Origin: Oculatella sp. LEGE 06141 | GTDB lineage: Bacteria > Cyanobacteriota > Cyanobacteriia > Elainellales > Elainellaceae | NCBI RefSeq assembly: GCF_015207605.1 | Contig: NZ_JADEWO010000018.1 | Location: forward strand, 1-64,000 | Length of the DNA stretch: 64,000 nucleotides | Reading direction: 5' to 3' | Shown here: positions 1-8,694 of the stretch, one piece after another | How the letters are laid out: each line of letters begins with the position of its first letter | Position numbering within the stretch: the first letter of the stretch is position 1 | Notes under the pieces: model-generated | The model's input: the letters and a program-made list of their open reading frames with translations, nothing else | Told to the model about the DNA's origin: nothing | Database searches by the model: none | Made by a program: the position numbers and the translations under genes

Positions 1-885
1 CACTAGCCCCACCCCTGCCCACAAATTGGGACTAATTTCTAGTGAGTTGCGGCTGCCATTATGAAGCTGTACCATGCGTCGCTGGCCTTCAGAATCGGCG
101 CGAGACAGTGCAGCCTGAGCAGCGGCGATCGTTTCATCATCCAGATACTTGATTAAATCATTGGCCGCATCCCACGCCTGGGAGGTAGTTTCGCGCACAA
201 TGACATGAAGGCGAATGCCAAATCTGACCGTTCTGCCGTTCTCTGCCGCGAGTTGTCTCACCTCAGCGATCTTTTCGGCTACCTGCGGCGGCGGTTCTCC
301 CCAGGTTAAATACACATCCACATGTTTGGCCGCAACTCGCTTGGCAGGTGCCGATGAACCACCGAAATAAAGCGGCGGATAGGGAGACTGCACGGGTGGA
401 AACAGCAATTTGCCCCCTTTGATCGTGAGATGTTTTCCTTCAAAATCAACGACATCTCCTTGAATGATGCTGCGCCAGACCGCGAGAAATTCATCCGTCA
501 TTTCGTAGCGCTCGCCGTGGCTTAAGTGCAGCCCGTCTCCCGCCAACTCAACCGGATCGCCACCCGTGACAATGTTAATGAGCAGCCGCCCGTTGGAAAT
601 GCGATCGAACGTTGCCGCCATCCGAGCCGCCATTCCAGGAGACGAGATACCCGGACGAATCGCCACCAAAAACTTCATGCGTTTTGTGACCGCAATTAAG
701 GAAGCCGCCGTGATCCAGGCATCTTCACACGATCGCCCCGTGGGTAGCAATGCTCCGGCAAAGCCTAAGTGATCGATCGCCCCTGCCAGTTGGCGCATGT
801 AATCTGCCGTTACAGCACGTCCACCAACTGAGGTGCCTAAATAACGACCATCACCGTGAGTTGGGATAAACCAAAGTAAGTCCAT
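1..885 (-). CDS. ssuD: Alkanesulfonate monooxygenase SsuD, 5' 295 codons only
   Basis: FMNH2-dependent monooxygenase that releases sulfite from alkanesulfonates so the cell can use them as a sulfur source; a cytoplasmic enzyme of the bacterial luciferase-like fold. The protein opens [18 protein letters not shown] and carries [17 protein letters not shown] and [12 protein letters not shown], all hallmarks of SsuD. The family is about 380 residues long, so the C-terminal quarter lies outside the window. The ATG at 883-885 (minus strand) is preceded by GAGGA at suitable spacing. It starts 22 bp after the stop of the neighbouring ssuA-like gene and is probably co-transcribed with it. No frame damage is seen in the visible part. 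Confidence 0.93.
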   Translation of the reverse strand, partial: MDLLWFIPTHGDGRYLGTSVGGRAVTADYMRQLAGAIDHLGFAGALLPTGRSCEDAWITAASLIAVTKRMKFLVAIRPGISSPGMAARMAATFDRISNGRLLINIVTGGDPVELAGDGLHLSHGERYEMTDEFLAVWRSIIQGDVVDFEGKHLTIKGGKLLFPPVQSPYPPLYFGGSSAPAKRVAAKHVDVYLTWGEPPPQVAEKIAEVRQLAAENGRTVRFGIRLHVIVRETTSQAWDAANDLIKYLDDETIAAAQAALSRADSEGQRRMVQLHNGSRNSLEISPNLWAGVGLV

Positions 886-907
886 AAGTCCTCATGCTCG
901 TCAACGT

Positions 908-1990
908 CTACGTCGGTTGCCAAATGGCATCAGCAATTTTGATCTCGTTGGGAATTAGTCCCAGTTTCAAGAACGTATCCGCAATTTCTTGCTGTTGAGC
1001 GACAACCTGCTCTGTTAATGGCTCGACCCCGTAACCGCGTCGCTTTTCTGCTAAATCGAGTGCGGCTTTATCAATTCCGAGTTCTGCCGACAAAAACTGT
1101 GCAACATCATCCGGGTGCGTCTTTGCCCAATCGCTGACAGTACGCAACTCCTCTAACAGTTTCTCTAACAGGTCGGCATGTTGTTGGCTAAAGGACTGAG
1201 TCGATAGGAAAAACCCACGATTGGCTACCAAATCGGTGCCATCTGCCAACACTCGCGCCGCAATGGATGTTTCTGCGGCGGCCTGAAACGGGTCCCAAAT
1301 CACCCAGGCATCGACGCTACCCTGCTCAAACGCAGGTCGAGCATCACCGGGAGGCAGAAACACGGTTTGGATATCGCTGTACTGTAAGCCAGCATCTTCT
1401 AAGGCTCGTACCAGCAAGTAGTGAACGTTCGAACCTTTGTTCAATGCCACCGATTTACCTTTGAGGTCAGCGACCTGCTGCACTGGAGAATCTTGCTGTA
1501 CCAGGATGGCTTCTGCTCGAGAACCCAACGGTTCATAGGCAACATAAACCATGGGTGCGCCTGCGGCCTGGGCAAAGACGGGTGGCGTTTCTCCGGTGTA
1601 CGCAAAATCAATGCTGCCTACATTCAGCGCTTCTAACATTTGTGGGCCAGCGACAAATTCGTTCCACTCAACCGAAACGCCTTCTTCACCCAACCGCTTT
1701 TCCAATGTGCCTTGATTTTTGAGTAAATTCAGCGCTGTTGACGACTTTTGATAACCAATGCGAATGGTTTGACTGGCCGTTGCGCTAGGGGTGGAATTGG
1801 CTGAATTGCTGGATGGAGGTGTGGGGCTACAGGCCGCAACAGACAGGCTCAACCCCAGACCAATCGCAAACCAGAGTAATAGTGACTGAAGCGATTGCCC
1901 TCGATGCAGCCCCTGCCATTGAAACCGCCGTTGAAATAGATGCGAGAGTTGCCCAATGAAGGATTGCAGCGATCGCACTTGACTGTTCAT
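908..1990 (-). CDS. ssuA: Aliphatic sulfonate ABC transporter substrate-binding lipoprotein (SsuA-like), copy 1
   Basis: A 360-residue periplasmic binding protein that would deliver sulfonates to an SsuBC-type importer. The N-terminus has a hydrophobic stretch ending in the lipobox SVAAC (Cys54), followed by a Ser/Thr/Pro/Asn-rich linker and then an SBP domain starting near IRIGYQKSSTA. Family motifs include LEALNVGSIDFAYTGETPPV and VDAWVIWDPF. The 50 or so residues before the lipobox are long for a signal peptide, so an internal start is possible. It lies between a second ssuA-like gene and ssuD on the same strand, which supports the sulfonate role. No SsuB or SsuC gene is visible in this window. 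Confidence 0.9.
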   Translation of the reverse strand: MNSQVRSLQSFIGQLSHLFQRRFQWQGLHRGQSLQSLLLWFAIGLGLSLSVAACSPTPPSSNSANSTPSATASQTIRIGYQKSSTALNLLKNQGTLEKRLGEEGVSVEWNEFVAGPQMLEALNVGSIDFAYTGETPPVFAQAAGAPMVYVAYEPLGSRAEAILVQQDSPVQQVADLKGKSVALNKGSNVHYLLVRALEDAGLQYSDIQTVFLPPGDARPAFEQGSVDAWVIWDPFQAAAETSIAARVLADGTDLVANRGFFLSTQSFSQQHADLLEKLLEELRTVSDWAKTHPDDVAQFLSAELGIDKAALDLAEKRRGYGVEPLTEQVVAQQQEIADTFLKLGLIPNEIKIADAIWQPT

Positions 1991-2084
1991 TCTTCTAAGT
2001 TCCCCCGTTTCAAATCACTCTGCTCAATTCGTTTCAACCGCTGGACTTTTGCCGGGTGCAATTGGCTCATATGTACATCAATGA

Positions 2085-3128
2085 TTAAGGATTCAACACA
2101 ATGTCTGATACCTGAACCGGTTTTGGAATCAGCTTCAACTCAAAGAAGGTGTCTGCAATTTGCTGTTGCTCTGCGATCATTTCGTCGTTCATTGGCTCAA
2201 AGCCATAATTCCGCCGTCGCGTCACCACATCCAGCACAGCTTCATCAATTCCCAACAAGGGAGAGAGGATTTTTGTTACCTCTTGAGGATGGTCATCAGC
2301 CCATGCCGCAACCGCTTGCGTCTCTGCCGCTAGAGCCTGAATCACGTTTGAATTCTGTTCGGCAAACGAACGGGAGGCAAGGTAAAAGTCACGGTTTGCC
2401 ACCAGACCCTCACTATCACGAACCACCCGTGCACCTTGCTGCTCAGCCGCTGCATAGAAGGGGTCCCAAACCGCCCAGGCATCAATACTGCCCTGTTCAA
2501 AGGCAGACCGGGCATCCCCAGGCGATAAATACACGGGTTCAATGTCATCAATGCTTAACCCAGCGCTCTCTAACACCTGCACAATGAAGTAGTTAGAACT
2601 TGATCCTTTGGCAAAGGCAATTTTCTTGCCCCGCAGGTCAGCCACCGTTTGAATCGGTGATTCTGGTCTCACCAGCACCGCAGAACTTTTGTCCTTAGGA
2701 GCGCTGCCGCCGATGTAAACCAATGGTGCATCTGCGGCTTGGGCAAAGACCGGAGGCGCATCTCCGGTTCGCCCGATGTCAATGCTGCCCACGTTCAGCG
2801 CTTCCAGCAGCGGCGGCCCCGCTTGAAATTCTGTCCATTCCACGGCAATTCCAAGGGGTTGCAGCCGCTTTTCCAAACCGTTGCGGGCTTTAACCAGGGT
2901 CAACGGATCAAACTTCTGATGACCAATGCGAACAACCGTGGTAGCTGGTGCAGAGGCTGGACTGGCAGACCCGGTGGCATCAGGAGTAGGGCTACAGGCG
3001 GCGATCGCCAAACTGACACCCACCCCAACAGCAAACAGCAGGGCAAACGATCGGACAGAACGATGCTGCCACCCTTTGAGCCATTGACGAATGCTTCTAA
3101 AAACCGCAAATTGTCTTGCCACGCTCAC
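2085..3128 (-). CDS. ssuA: Aliphatic sulfonate ABC transporter substrate-binding lipoprotein (SsuA-like), copy 2
   Basis: A 347-residue paralogue of the downstream ssuA-like gene, with the same architecture: charged N-terminus, hydrophobic segment, lipobox AIAAC (Cys45), short linker, then the binding domain. Shared motifs are LEALNVGSIDIGRTGDAPPV and IDAWAVWDPF; the ligand-facing residues differ (RTGD here against YTGE in copy 1), which hints at different substrates. The start is GTG at 3126-3128. The two copies are separated by 94 bp. It is the first gene of the ssu block, and a palindrome about 53 bp upstream is a plausible operator. Confidence 0.9.
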   Translation of the reverse strand: MSVARQFAVFRSIRQWLKGWQHRSVRSFALLFAVGVGVSLAIAACSPTPDATGSASPASAPATTVVRIGHQKFDPLTLVKARNGLEKRLQPLGIAVEWTEFQAGPPLLEALNVGSIDIGRTGDAPPVFAQAADAPLVYIGGSAPKDKSSAVLVRPESPIQTVADLRGKKIAFAKGSSSNYFIVQVLESAGLSIDDIEPVYLSPGDARSAFEQGSIDAWAVWDPFYAAAEQQGARVVRDSEGLVANRDFYLASRSFAEQNSNVIQALAAETQAVAAWADDHPQEVTKILSPLLGIDEAVLDVVTRRRNYGFEPMNDEMIAEQQQIADTFFELKLIPKPVQVSDIVLNP

Positions 3129-3180
3129 TTACAACCTCCGCACCTGTTGCTTTGTGTGTTCTGTCTGACTAACTCATATT

Positions 3181-3204
3181 ACGGTAACTCGATCAAGTTA
3201 CCGT
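3181..3204. promoter_or_regulatory. Near-perfect palindrome upstream of the ssu block, candidate operator
   Basis: Arms ACGGTAACT (3181-3189) and AGTTACCGT (3196-3204) are exact reverse complements around a 6-bp centre, CGATCA. The site lies about 53 bp upstream of the GTG of ssuA copy 2 and is not followed by a T-run, so it looks like a dimeric-regulator site and not a terminator. Which regulator binds is unknown. Confidence 0.5.
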
Positions 3205-3389
3205 ACTTTACTATTACAGGAATATGACACACCACGCCAGAGAAATCAACCCTCATAGCTGATACAACCAAACAGCCTGGGAGCGCCAACATGATGGGAC
3301 TTCCAGGCCGTTTTAGTGCTAGAGTTTCCAGGTTTGAAGATTCGAGGATGCTACAACATACGTCTCCAGGCAGAGATACGTAACAGGCT

Positions 3390-4583
3390 CTAAGGGCGTT
3401 TGAATGGCAACAGCATCTGACGGTAACTGGCCTGCAACACCACGATCGCCATTGCCCCTGCAACCAGTCCCCAAAAGGCCGAACCAATGCCAAATAAGGT
3501 CACACCCGATGCCGTTACCAGAAAGGTGATGAGGGCGGGTTCTCTGCCATTTTCCTGCGACAATGCGGTGATCAGGCTGTTGCCGATAGTGCCTAATAGC
3601 GCCAGTCCGGCGATCGCCAGCACTAACTCCTGAGGAAAGGCAGCAAACACGGCTGCAACCGTTGCACCAAACACACCAATCACGATGTAGAAGACACCTG
3701 CGGCGATCGCTGCAACATATCGTTTGGCCGGATCGTCGTGGGCTTCTCGTCCCATGCAAATGGCAGCAGTGATAGCAGCAAGATTCAGGGCAAAGGCACC
3801 GAAGGGCGCTAATACAACGGTTGTGGCTCCTGTCCATCCAATTAATGGAGAGATCGGCACCGAGTAACCAGAGGCGCGAATTACAGCAACTCCAGGCACG
3901 TTTTGCGAAGCCATCGTCACTGCGAATAAAGGCAGAGCCACACCAATCAGGGCACCCAGTGAGAACTGCGGCAGGGTCAACACAGGCTGCGCCAGTTCCA
4001 GGCGAATGGACTCAATCTGAAGCAGTCCCTGCGCTCCTGCAATCAAAATTCCCAGCACCAAGGCCAACATCACCGCATAGCGCGGCAAGAGACGACGGGC
4101 AATCAAGTACATGCCAAACATGGCGAACGTCATTACAAACTGCGTTTGCATGGCAACAAATACATCCAGCCCAAACCGCAACAAAACGCCAGCCAACATC
4201 CCCGAAGCGATCGAAATGGGAATGCGGTTTATCATGCGCTCGAACCAGCCCGTGAAGCCGCAAAGCGTGATCAACACCGCTGAGATCAGAAATGCGCCGA
4301 TCGCTTCTTCCATGCTCACCCCAGCCGCTGTTGTAATCAGCATTGCTGCCCCTGGCGTAGACCAGGCTGTGACCACCGGAACCCGATACCGTAACGACAG
4401 GACAATGCACGTTAGCCCCATGCCAATGCCAAGGGCGCACATCCATGAGCCAATTTGAGTTGGAGAAGCACCAAGGGCTTGGGCGGCCTGGAAAACAATA
4501 ACGGCTGAGCTGGTAAACCCAACTAATACAGTGACGAAACCTGCAATGATTGCAGAGGCAGAGATGTCCTTGAGTAAAGCCAT
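3390..4583 (-). CDS. benE: BenE-family permease (benzoate/H+ symporter type)
   Basis: A 397-residue, strongly hydrophobic inner-membrane protein with about 11-12 membrane segments, matching the BenE family in length and in its opening, where ISASAIIAGFVTVLVGFTSS leads into VIVFQAAQALG. The family symports aromatic carboxylates with protons, but the substrate cannot be read from sequence. It is 74 bp downstream of an araC-type gene on the same strand and just upstream of the ssu genes. With the nearby Rieske oxygenase, this suggests uptake and oxidation of an aromatic or sulfonated compound; that link is inference. Confidence 0.85.
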   Translation of the reverse strand: MALLKDISASAIIAGFVTVLVGFTSSAVIVFQAAQALGASPTQIGSWMCALGIGMGLTCIVLSLRYRVPVVTAWSTPGAAMLITTAAGVSMEEAIGAFLISAVLITLCGFTGWFERMINRIPISIASGMLAGVLLRFGLDVFVAMQTQFVMTFAMFGMYLIARRLLPRYAVMLALVLGILIAGAQGLLQIESIRLELAQPVLTLPQFSLGALIGVALPLFAVTMASQNVPGVAVIRASGYSVPISPLIGWTGATTVVLAPFGAFALNLAAITAAICMGREAHDDPAKRYVAAIAAGVFYIVIGVFGATVAAVFAAFPQELVLAIAGLALLGTIGNSLITALSQENGREPALITFLVTASGVTLFGIGSAFWGLVAGAMAIVVLQASYRQMLLPFKRP

Positions 4584-4657
4584 GATTGGGCTAAAGAGCG
4601 AAAGTGCCAGAACTCAGATTAAAGGCGCTCAGGCTGCACTGTATTGGATCAAATTGC

Positions 4658-5491
4658 TCATCGGCTCAAATAGCTCTTTTGATATTGGCCTGGGGCAATT
4701 CCAAACGTTCGCTTAAAATAGCGATTCAAGTGGCTCTGGTCATAGAATCCATGTTCGATCGCAATTTCAGCGAGGGATGTTGGGGTTTGTAGCGATCGCT
4801 TAGCTTGAAGGAGTTGCCAATGCCGTTGATAGCCATGCGGCGGCAGACCCACCTGTTGATGAAAACTGCGAATCAAGTAATAGGGGCTTAGCCCCGCCAG
4901 GTGCGATAGGGTATCAATGGAGATTGGTTCAGTATAGTGGGCTTCCAGGTAAGCCCGAATCAGGGAAATGGCTTTTGTTTCTGGTTTGGGCGATCGCAAC
5001 GGCTGATGCGGTTCGGTATGCCTCAAAAACAACCGTGAGAGAAACTCAATCATACGAGTCTCTTGCTCTAGCTGAGTTGTGGGTTCATTGAGTGCCTTAA
5101 ACAGGTAGCCAAAGGAAGATTGTAGTGGCCTATCCCAAACAACAGGTTCAACAAAAGAGGGGAGTCCGTGACTGCGCCATTCCAGTTGAGCCAAAACATG
5201 TTGAGTCTGTGGAACGCTAATGTAAATGTTGCGAAACTTCCAGCCAGACGTGCGCTCAGCCTGCCCCGTATGCACTTCCCCCGGATTAATCAGATTGAAA
5301 CTTCCGGGGTAGGCAAACCGGGCTTCCCCACGATACGTGTAGCACCCCCGCCCGCCGTCATTCATACCAATCGTGTATTCCTCATGCATATGCTTGGCAA
5401 AGGAATGACGAAACAATTGAGCGCTAAACAGCTCAACACCGGAGATGCCAGCAGGTTTCCATAAGCGAGCAAATTCTAGACGGGTATCCAT
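4658..5491 (-). CDS. AraC-family transcriptional regulator
   Basis: A 277-residue protein with an N-terminal cupin-like sensor (residues about 10-150, including HMHEEYTIGM, typical of AraC-type ligand pockets) and a C-terminal double helix-turn-helix (about 175-275). In that part LSHLAGLSPYYLIRSFHQQV and IAIEHGFYDQSHLNRYFKR are the two recognition regions. It sits between the BenE permease and the Rieske oxygenase, all on the minus strand with gaps of 71-74 bp. It is therefore a likely local activator of this block, responding to the imported substrate. Confidence 0.9.
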   Translation of the reverse strand: MDTRLEFARLWKPAGISGVELFSAQLFRHSFAKHMHEEYTIGMNDGGRGCYTYRGEARFAYPGSFNLINPGEVHTGQAERTSGWKFRNIYISVPQTQHVLAQLEWRSHGLPSFVEPVVWDRPLQSSFGYLFKALNEPTTQLEQETRMIEFLSRLFLRHTEPHQPLRSPKPETKAISLIRAYLEAHYTEPISIDTLSHLAGLSPYYLIRSFHQQVGLPPHGYQRHWQLLQAKRSLQTPTSLAEIAIEHGFYDQSHLNRYFKRTFGIAPGQYQKSYLSR

Positions 5492-5562
5492 GACAAGACG
5501 GTGAGCGATGGCGACATGCAGCCCATTCTAGAGGGGATCAGTACGATTCCCTGTCTACTTTC

Positions 5563-6621
5563 TCAGGAATGGGCTTGAGTTCGCATCAACCGCTGCACGC
5601 TGACCAACGCTCGATTCAGTTCATGATTTTTGCGTTCGGGATGTGCCAAGTAGGACTGCTGTTCTTCTTCAATCATCAGCACATCCTGACGTACCAATCC
5701 ATCCAGCAGCTTTTGGGCAGAACCAAACAGGCTGTCTTTGACGAAGCGACGAAACGCTACAGGCAGTTTGTGCAGTCGCCAAAACGCATTCAATGAAGTG
5801 AAGTGAATCAGGTAAGCACGGGTTGCCGTTTGGCTAATAGGACACACTAAACAGTAAATCTTGAAATCACTGCCCAATGTAGAAGTCCAATGAGGATACA
5901 CATAACTGACATCTAATGGCTCTGGATGCAGTCGCCGCAGTGCCGGGAAGAATAGCTGTGAAATAGACCAAATTTTGTCGATTTTGTAATAGCTTTGGGC
6001 TTGATAATGGGCATCAACGCGATCGCCATCTTCCTGTAAGTCTTGCAGCACCGGATCAGCCCACGCCTGATAGTCTTGATGGAGATGACCATGATACATA
6101 TCCATCAAGTTTTCTATTAAATAGGAATAGTGAGCCTCACAATCAATGACAGAAACCGTAGCAATGTAATTGAGATGATCCCATTCGGGCAGGCTCAATG
6201 GAGCCGTTGAATTAACCTGCTCGACCGCACCCGGAAACAGCCAAATGAAGCCGTCTTGCTCACGGATAGGATAAGTGCGGATTTTACAATTTGGCAGTTT
6301 TTGATTGTCGGCAAGATAGGGAACAACAGCGCATTCCCCTTTGGCGTTCAATTGCCAGCCGTGATAAGCGCATTCCAGATGATTGCCAATCACATGACCG
6401 TGGCTCAACTTCACCTGCCGATGGGGGCAACGGTCTTCTAAAGCGTGAACCGCTCCCTTCCCATCCCGATACAGTACGATCGCCTGTTGCCAGAGCGTTC
6501 TGCTGATGGGCTGCGTGGTTACTTCAGTGCTGCGAGCGATCGCATACCAATGATTGAAATTGATGGCGAGCTGCCGCACATCCTGCTGTTGTGTTGATGG
6601 TGATGATATTGTTTCTGGCAT
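5563..6621 (-). CDS. Rieske non-heme iron oxygenase (ring-hydroxylating oxygenase alpha-like)
   Basis: A 352-residue oxygenase. The N-terminal Rieske domain binds a [2Fe-2S] cluster through CPH (Cys65, His67) and CAYH (Cys84, His87). The C-terminal catalytic domain shows the mononuclear iron motif NLMDMYHGHLH (residues 171-181). The overall type resembles Pao-like or vanillate-demethylase-like single-component-alpha oxygenases; no reductase or ferredoxin partner is adjacent. The ATG at 6619-6621 is preceded by GGGAGG at 7-8 nt. A longer reading from an upstream TTG would run through that ribosome-binding site and is rejected. It lies between the AraC regulator and the FAD/Rieske oxidoreductase. 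Confidence 0.88.
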   Translation of the reverse strand: MPETISSPSTQQQDVRQLAINFNHWYAIARSTEVTTQPISRTLWQQAIVLYRDGKGAVHALEDRCPHRQVKLSHGHVIGNHLECAYHGWQLNAKGECAVVPYLADNQKLPNCKIRTYPIREQDGFIWLFPGAVEQVNSTAPLSLPEWDHLNYIATVSVIDCEAHYSYLIENLMDMYHGHLHQDYQAWADPVLQDLQEDGDRVDAHYQAQSYYKIDKIWSISQLFFPALRRLHPEPLDVSYVYPHWTSTLGSDFKIYCLVCPISQTATRAYLIHFTSLNAFWRLHKLPVAFRRFVKDSLFGSAQKLLDGLVRQDVLMIEEEQQSYLAHPERKNHELNRALVSVQRLMRTQAHS

Positions 6622-6732
6622 TAGCAAACCTCCCAAATATCCAACGGCTGTAGACTCCCCTAACGTCCTGTTCTGTTGCGCTGTTTTACGAGTCGAAACC
6701 CTGGAACGGTATCGTAGGGGAGAGCGATAAAG

Positions 6733-8673
6733 TTAGATTTGAAGCACCCCCTCTGGACTGACCGAGAAGATCGATCGCCGCTGTAATCCTTCGCGCCGCA
6801 AGATTTCATTGGATGCCAGCAAGCCGCTGCTCACGGCTCGTTCCATCAAGCCACAGGGGAACGGCATCTTCACCCAATCTCCGGCAAACAAGAGATTAGG
6901 AATGTTGGTCAGGGTTTCTGGACGTTCCGCATAACTGTTGGGCGGATAGCCAGAGAAGTTCTTTTGATTGACCAACTCTCGATGCAACAGAGTGGCCTCT
7001 TGGAGAGAGGGCACAATTTCAAACAATTCCTGTTCAAAGGTGGCTAACAGCGTTTGCTGATCGGGAAACTCTTTTTCTTTGTAGCAGTAAGCATGAAGTT
7101 CCACGACGCTGCCGCCTGTCTTTTCCGCCCAGGCAATGTATTCATCCTGAATGCGATGATAGAGCGTAATGCTGTCGGTGAGTTTATAGCCCGACAGTGA
7201 GGCAAAATCACTGTGCTGCCAGTCAAAATCGCGATCGAACCAAAAGCGGCAAACCGCAAACGGATCGGCAGTACACAGCTTGTCTACCTGCGACTGTACT
7301 GAGGGATCAACATCATTGGTGATGAGCGTGAAGAGTTGCTTGACTCCCGGCACATCCGTTGCAAAGACATAGTAATCGGCTTCCAGCGTTTCCTGCGCCA
7401 GGGTTTCGTGTGCGGCACTCACAAGCTGCACCTGATCCGCTTGCCGCTGGGTAATTTGGTAACGAGGCAGATCGGCTTTGGCCGGCCCTTTAACCACTCG
7501 CCCCTGACGATCGAACACCGCTCCATGACAGGGACAATGAAACTCACCGTTTTCCTGGGGCTGCACCGTACAGCCTTGATGCGTACAGGTGAGTGAAACG
7601 GCTTCGGTTGCGCCCGGTGCCGCTGCATAAACGCGATCGCCTGCGCCAAAATAGTCCAGGCGATCGCCTTCTAAATACGGATTTAGCTGCACCCAAAAGG
7701 GTACAGTTTGTTCCGTTCCGGTTTGATAACCGAGGGACTTAATCTGCCCCTGTTTCGCTGAGATATGGCTCACGGTTGCACCCGTGACCACCTTGCCTCC
7801 TTTGCGTTCGATCGCATCTGCAATCGGCTGCACCAGGCTAGTGCCCATATCTTGCCGGGTACCATTGAAGGCCAGCCCTTCCGGATTGCCAAAGAAATAG
7901 AAGTGGAAAAATTGCATTAACTCGCCCACACTCATAACATCGGGCGCATTCAGACTCGATTTGGCAAAGGGCAGAAAGTACAAATCATACAATCCCCTGG
8001 GAAAATCGCCCTCCACCCATTCCGCCACAGACAGGTGATCGAGCCGCTTGAAACTCTTTTGGGGTTGAAATCCGGTAATGGCTCGAAAAACTTGCCAGTG
8101 TCCCGGTTTGGTCAGGTCAATTCCCCAGCGCAGGCGATTGGGAGACGAAATCGCTAAATCAACAATATTCCACGGAAAAGCAGAATGGCTGGGGCGAAAC
8201 ACTTCTGGTGCATATTCATTGTTGCGGAATACCACTGAATAGGACTTTAAATCCAGGAAGTTGCCAACAATGCCCAACTCAGTGACCAGGCTCTTGAGGT
8301 TATAGTACTGAGGAAAAAAGCCATGAAAGCCATGCTCCATCATGAAGGTTTTACCCGCCGCCTGGACTGACCAACTGGCAATCTTGCCGCCGAGCTGAGG
8401 CGATCGCTCCAGTAGGGTTACAGCAAACCCACGCTGGCTCAGTTCATAGGCACAGGCCAGCCCTGCCAAGCCCGCTCCCACCACCACTACCCGCTTTGAA
8501 CCGTTTTCCAAAAACCGGGGCAAATCGAGAGAGTCTTTTTGGAACACAGTGGGCTGCGGCTTAGAGAAGCGAGAATAGCTAACCGCTCCAGCCACAGTAC
8601 TAACACCAAACATTTTCAGCAATGAACGTCGAGAGACATTCTGCAACGGTGTTGAATTAGATAATTGACTCAC
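6733..8673 (-). CDS. Tat-exported FAD-dependent oxidoreductase with an embedded Rieske domain
   Basis: A 646-residue protein. Twin arginines in SRRSLLKMF (residues 14-22) followed by a hydrophobic stretch form a Tat signal, pointing to export of a folded cofactor protein. The dinucleotide-binding motif VVGAGLAGLACAYE (residues about 64-77) and the C-terminal FAGDWVKMPFPCGLMERAV are as in the phytoene-desaturase/amine-oxidase superfamily. Inserted between the two FAD halves is a Rieske site, CTHQGC and CPCH (about residues 362-382). The start is GTG at 8671-8673, with GAGGAG 12 nt upstream. The start region is nearly back-to-back with the divergent ABC permease gene. Substrate is unknown. Confidence 0.85.
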   Translation of the reverse strand: MSQLSNSTPLQNVSRRSLLKMFGVSTVAGAVSYSRFSKPQPTVFQKDSLDLPRFLENGSKRVVVVGAGLAGLACAYELSQRGFAVTLLERSPQLGGKIASWSVQAAGKTFMMEHGFHGFFPQYYNLKSLVTELGIVGNFLDLKSYSVVFRNNEYAPEVFRPSHSAFPWNIVDLAISSPNRLRWGIDLTKPGHWQVFRAITGFQPQKSFKRLDHLSVAEWVEGDFPRGLYDLYFLPFAKSSLNAPDVMSVGELMQFFHFYFFGNPEGLAFNGTRQDMGTSLVQPIADAIERKGGKVVTGATVSHISAKQGQIKSLGYQTGTEQTVPFWVQLNPYLEGDRLDYFGAGDRVYAAAPGATEAVSLTCTHQGCTVQPQENGEFHCPCHGAVFDRQGRVVKGPAKADLPRYQITQRQADQVQLVSAAHETLAQETLEADYYVFATDVPGVKQLFTLITNDVDPSVQSQVDKLCTADPFAVCRFWFDRDFDWQHSDFASLSGYKLTDSITLYHRIQDEYIAWAEKTGGSVVELHAYCYKEKEFPDQQTLLATFEQELFEIVPSLQEATLLHRELVNQKNFSGYPPNSYAERPETLTNIPNLLFAGDWVKMPFPCGLMERAVSSGLLASNEILRREGLQRRSIFSVSPEGVLQI

Positions 8674-8694
8674 TTAACCGAACCACTCCTCGAA

